From Odontesthes bonariensis (lineage: Eukaryota; Chordata; Actinopteri; Atheriniformes; Atherinopsidae): a stretch of 64,000 nucleotides of DNA. Made by a program: the position numbers and the translations under genes. Positions within the stretch are counted from its first letter, which is position 1. Every line of letters starts with the position of its first letter. The notes below the pieces were generated by a model. The model had not been told where the DNA came from. It searched no databases and worked only from the letters and a program-made list of their open reading frames with translations. The stretch spans positions 6,575,284 to 6,639,283 of the forward strand of contig NC_134526.1 of the NCBI RefSeq assembly GCF_027942865.1, read 5' to 3'. Positions 63,793 through 64,000 of the stretch are shown piece after piece.

Positions 63793-64000
63793 TAAGATCC
63801 ACATCATACTGCAGAGGTCTTCAACAGGGGGTCCGCGGAGGTACTGCAGGGGGGTCGCGAAATCAGTTTTTTCTCACAAATTGTGTGCAAACGTGTGCCA
63901 TCCACAGATGGTTTGAGGATTCATTGTCCCATCTACATGCATGTTTAAAGTTAAAACCTGTGGATTATTTGAATAGCTCAGCGTTGTATGCAAGATGTTT

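Larger units (their letters stand above)
56049..64000 (+). other. lasp1 intron 1 (incomplete)
   Basis: Nearly 8 kb without a recognisable exon. It holds two Harbinger-like MITEs (59282-59985, 63412-63792), a GT microsatellite at about 58020-58034, a short-unit minisatellite at 61243-61368 and, at the extreme right (from about 63815), a repeat-like 'gggggtccgcgg…ggggggtcgcgaaatc' stretch cut by the window. Confidence 0.6.

Noticed and set aside
56049-64000. Search for lasp1 exon 2 (WHKACFHC-type LIM residues)
   Set aside because: No such segment was seen in any frame; the exon must lie to the right of the window.

Overview
This is nuclear DNA of a ray-finned (teleost) fish. It is AT-rich and gene-sparse, with intron-containing vertebrate genes joined by GT-AG splice sites, Pol III tRNA genes, and many teleost-type repeats (L2/CR1-like LINE ends with short tandem tails, Tc1, TTAA-flanked and Harbinger-like MITEs). 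No sign of bacterial, plasmid or viral organisation was seen.

Five complete protein-coding genes and the first exon of a sixth could be rebuilt exon by exon: recoverin (rcvrn, minus, 5528-6644, 203 aa); a GSG1-like claudin-fold membrane protein (gsg1l2, plus, 13341-23454, 306 aa); a small GCN5-type acetyltransferase (natd1-like, minus, 26131-27092, 127 aa); the ARF-like GTPase arl5c (plus, 30399-33634, 179 aa); plexin-domain-containing 1 (plxdc1, plus, 38420-54378, 482 aa, 14 exons); and the start of lasp1 (plus, from 55980; its intron 1 runs to the window edge). Every exon join was checked for phase. From memory, the human counterparts lie on chromosome 17 (RCVRN and GSG1L2 on 17p13, NATD1 on 17p11, ARL5C-PLXDC1-LASP1 on 17q12). 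The right half is therefore a conserved neighbourhood and the left half a teleost rearrangement of it.

The most unusual structure is a tRNA-Cys(GCA) cluster, 47058-50335, inside intron 3 of plxdc1. It has nine 72-nt copies on both strands, six of them in three head-to-head modules. The two better-preserved modules each form a long palindrome whose spacer ends are a perfect 14-bp inverted repeat. The cluster is bordered by a larger inverted repeat, is invaded by a Harbinger-like MITE with a TTA target duplication, and carries a duplicated stump of that MITE that helps order the duplications. A tenth, cleaner tRNA-Cys with a T5 terminator sits alone between arl5c and plxdc1 (34610-34681), and three decayed tRNA-Cys remnants lie in plxdc1 introns 1 and 3.

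Layout: 1-5.5 kb, 3'-UTR-like sequence and retroelement tails; 5.5-6.7 kb rcvrn; 7-10 kb MITEs and a dead Tc1; 13.3-24 kb gsg1l2 with an L2 LINE in intron 2; 24-26 kb a TTAA MITE and a minisatellite; 26-27 kb natd1-like; 30.4-34.3 kb arl5c with a tandemly duplicated intron block; 34.6 kb tRNA-Cys; 38.4-54.5 kb plxdc1; 56-64 kb lasp1 promoter, exon 1 and intron 1. The protein-coding genes have unrelated jobs (photoreceptor calcium sensing, membrane/receptor accessory protein, acetyltransferase, Golgi GTPase, endothelial receptor, actin adaptor). They share a neighbourhood, not a pathway.
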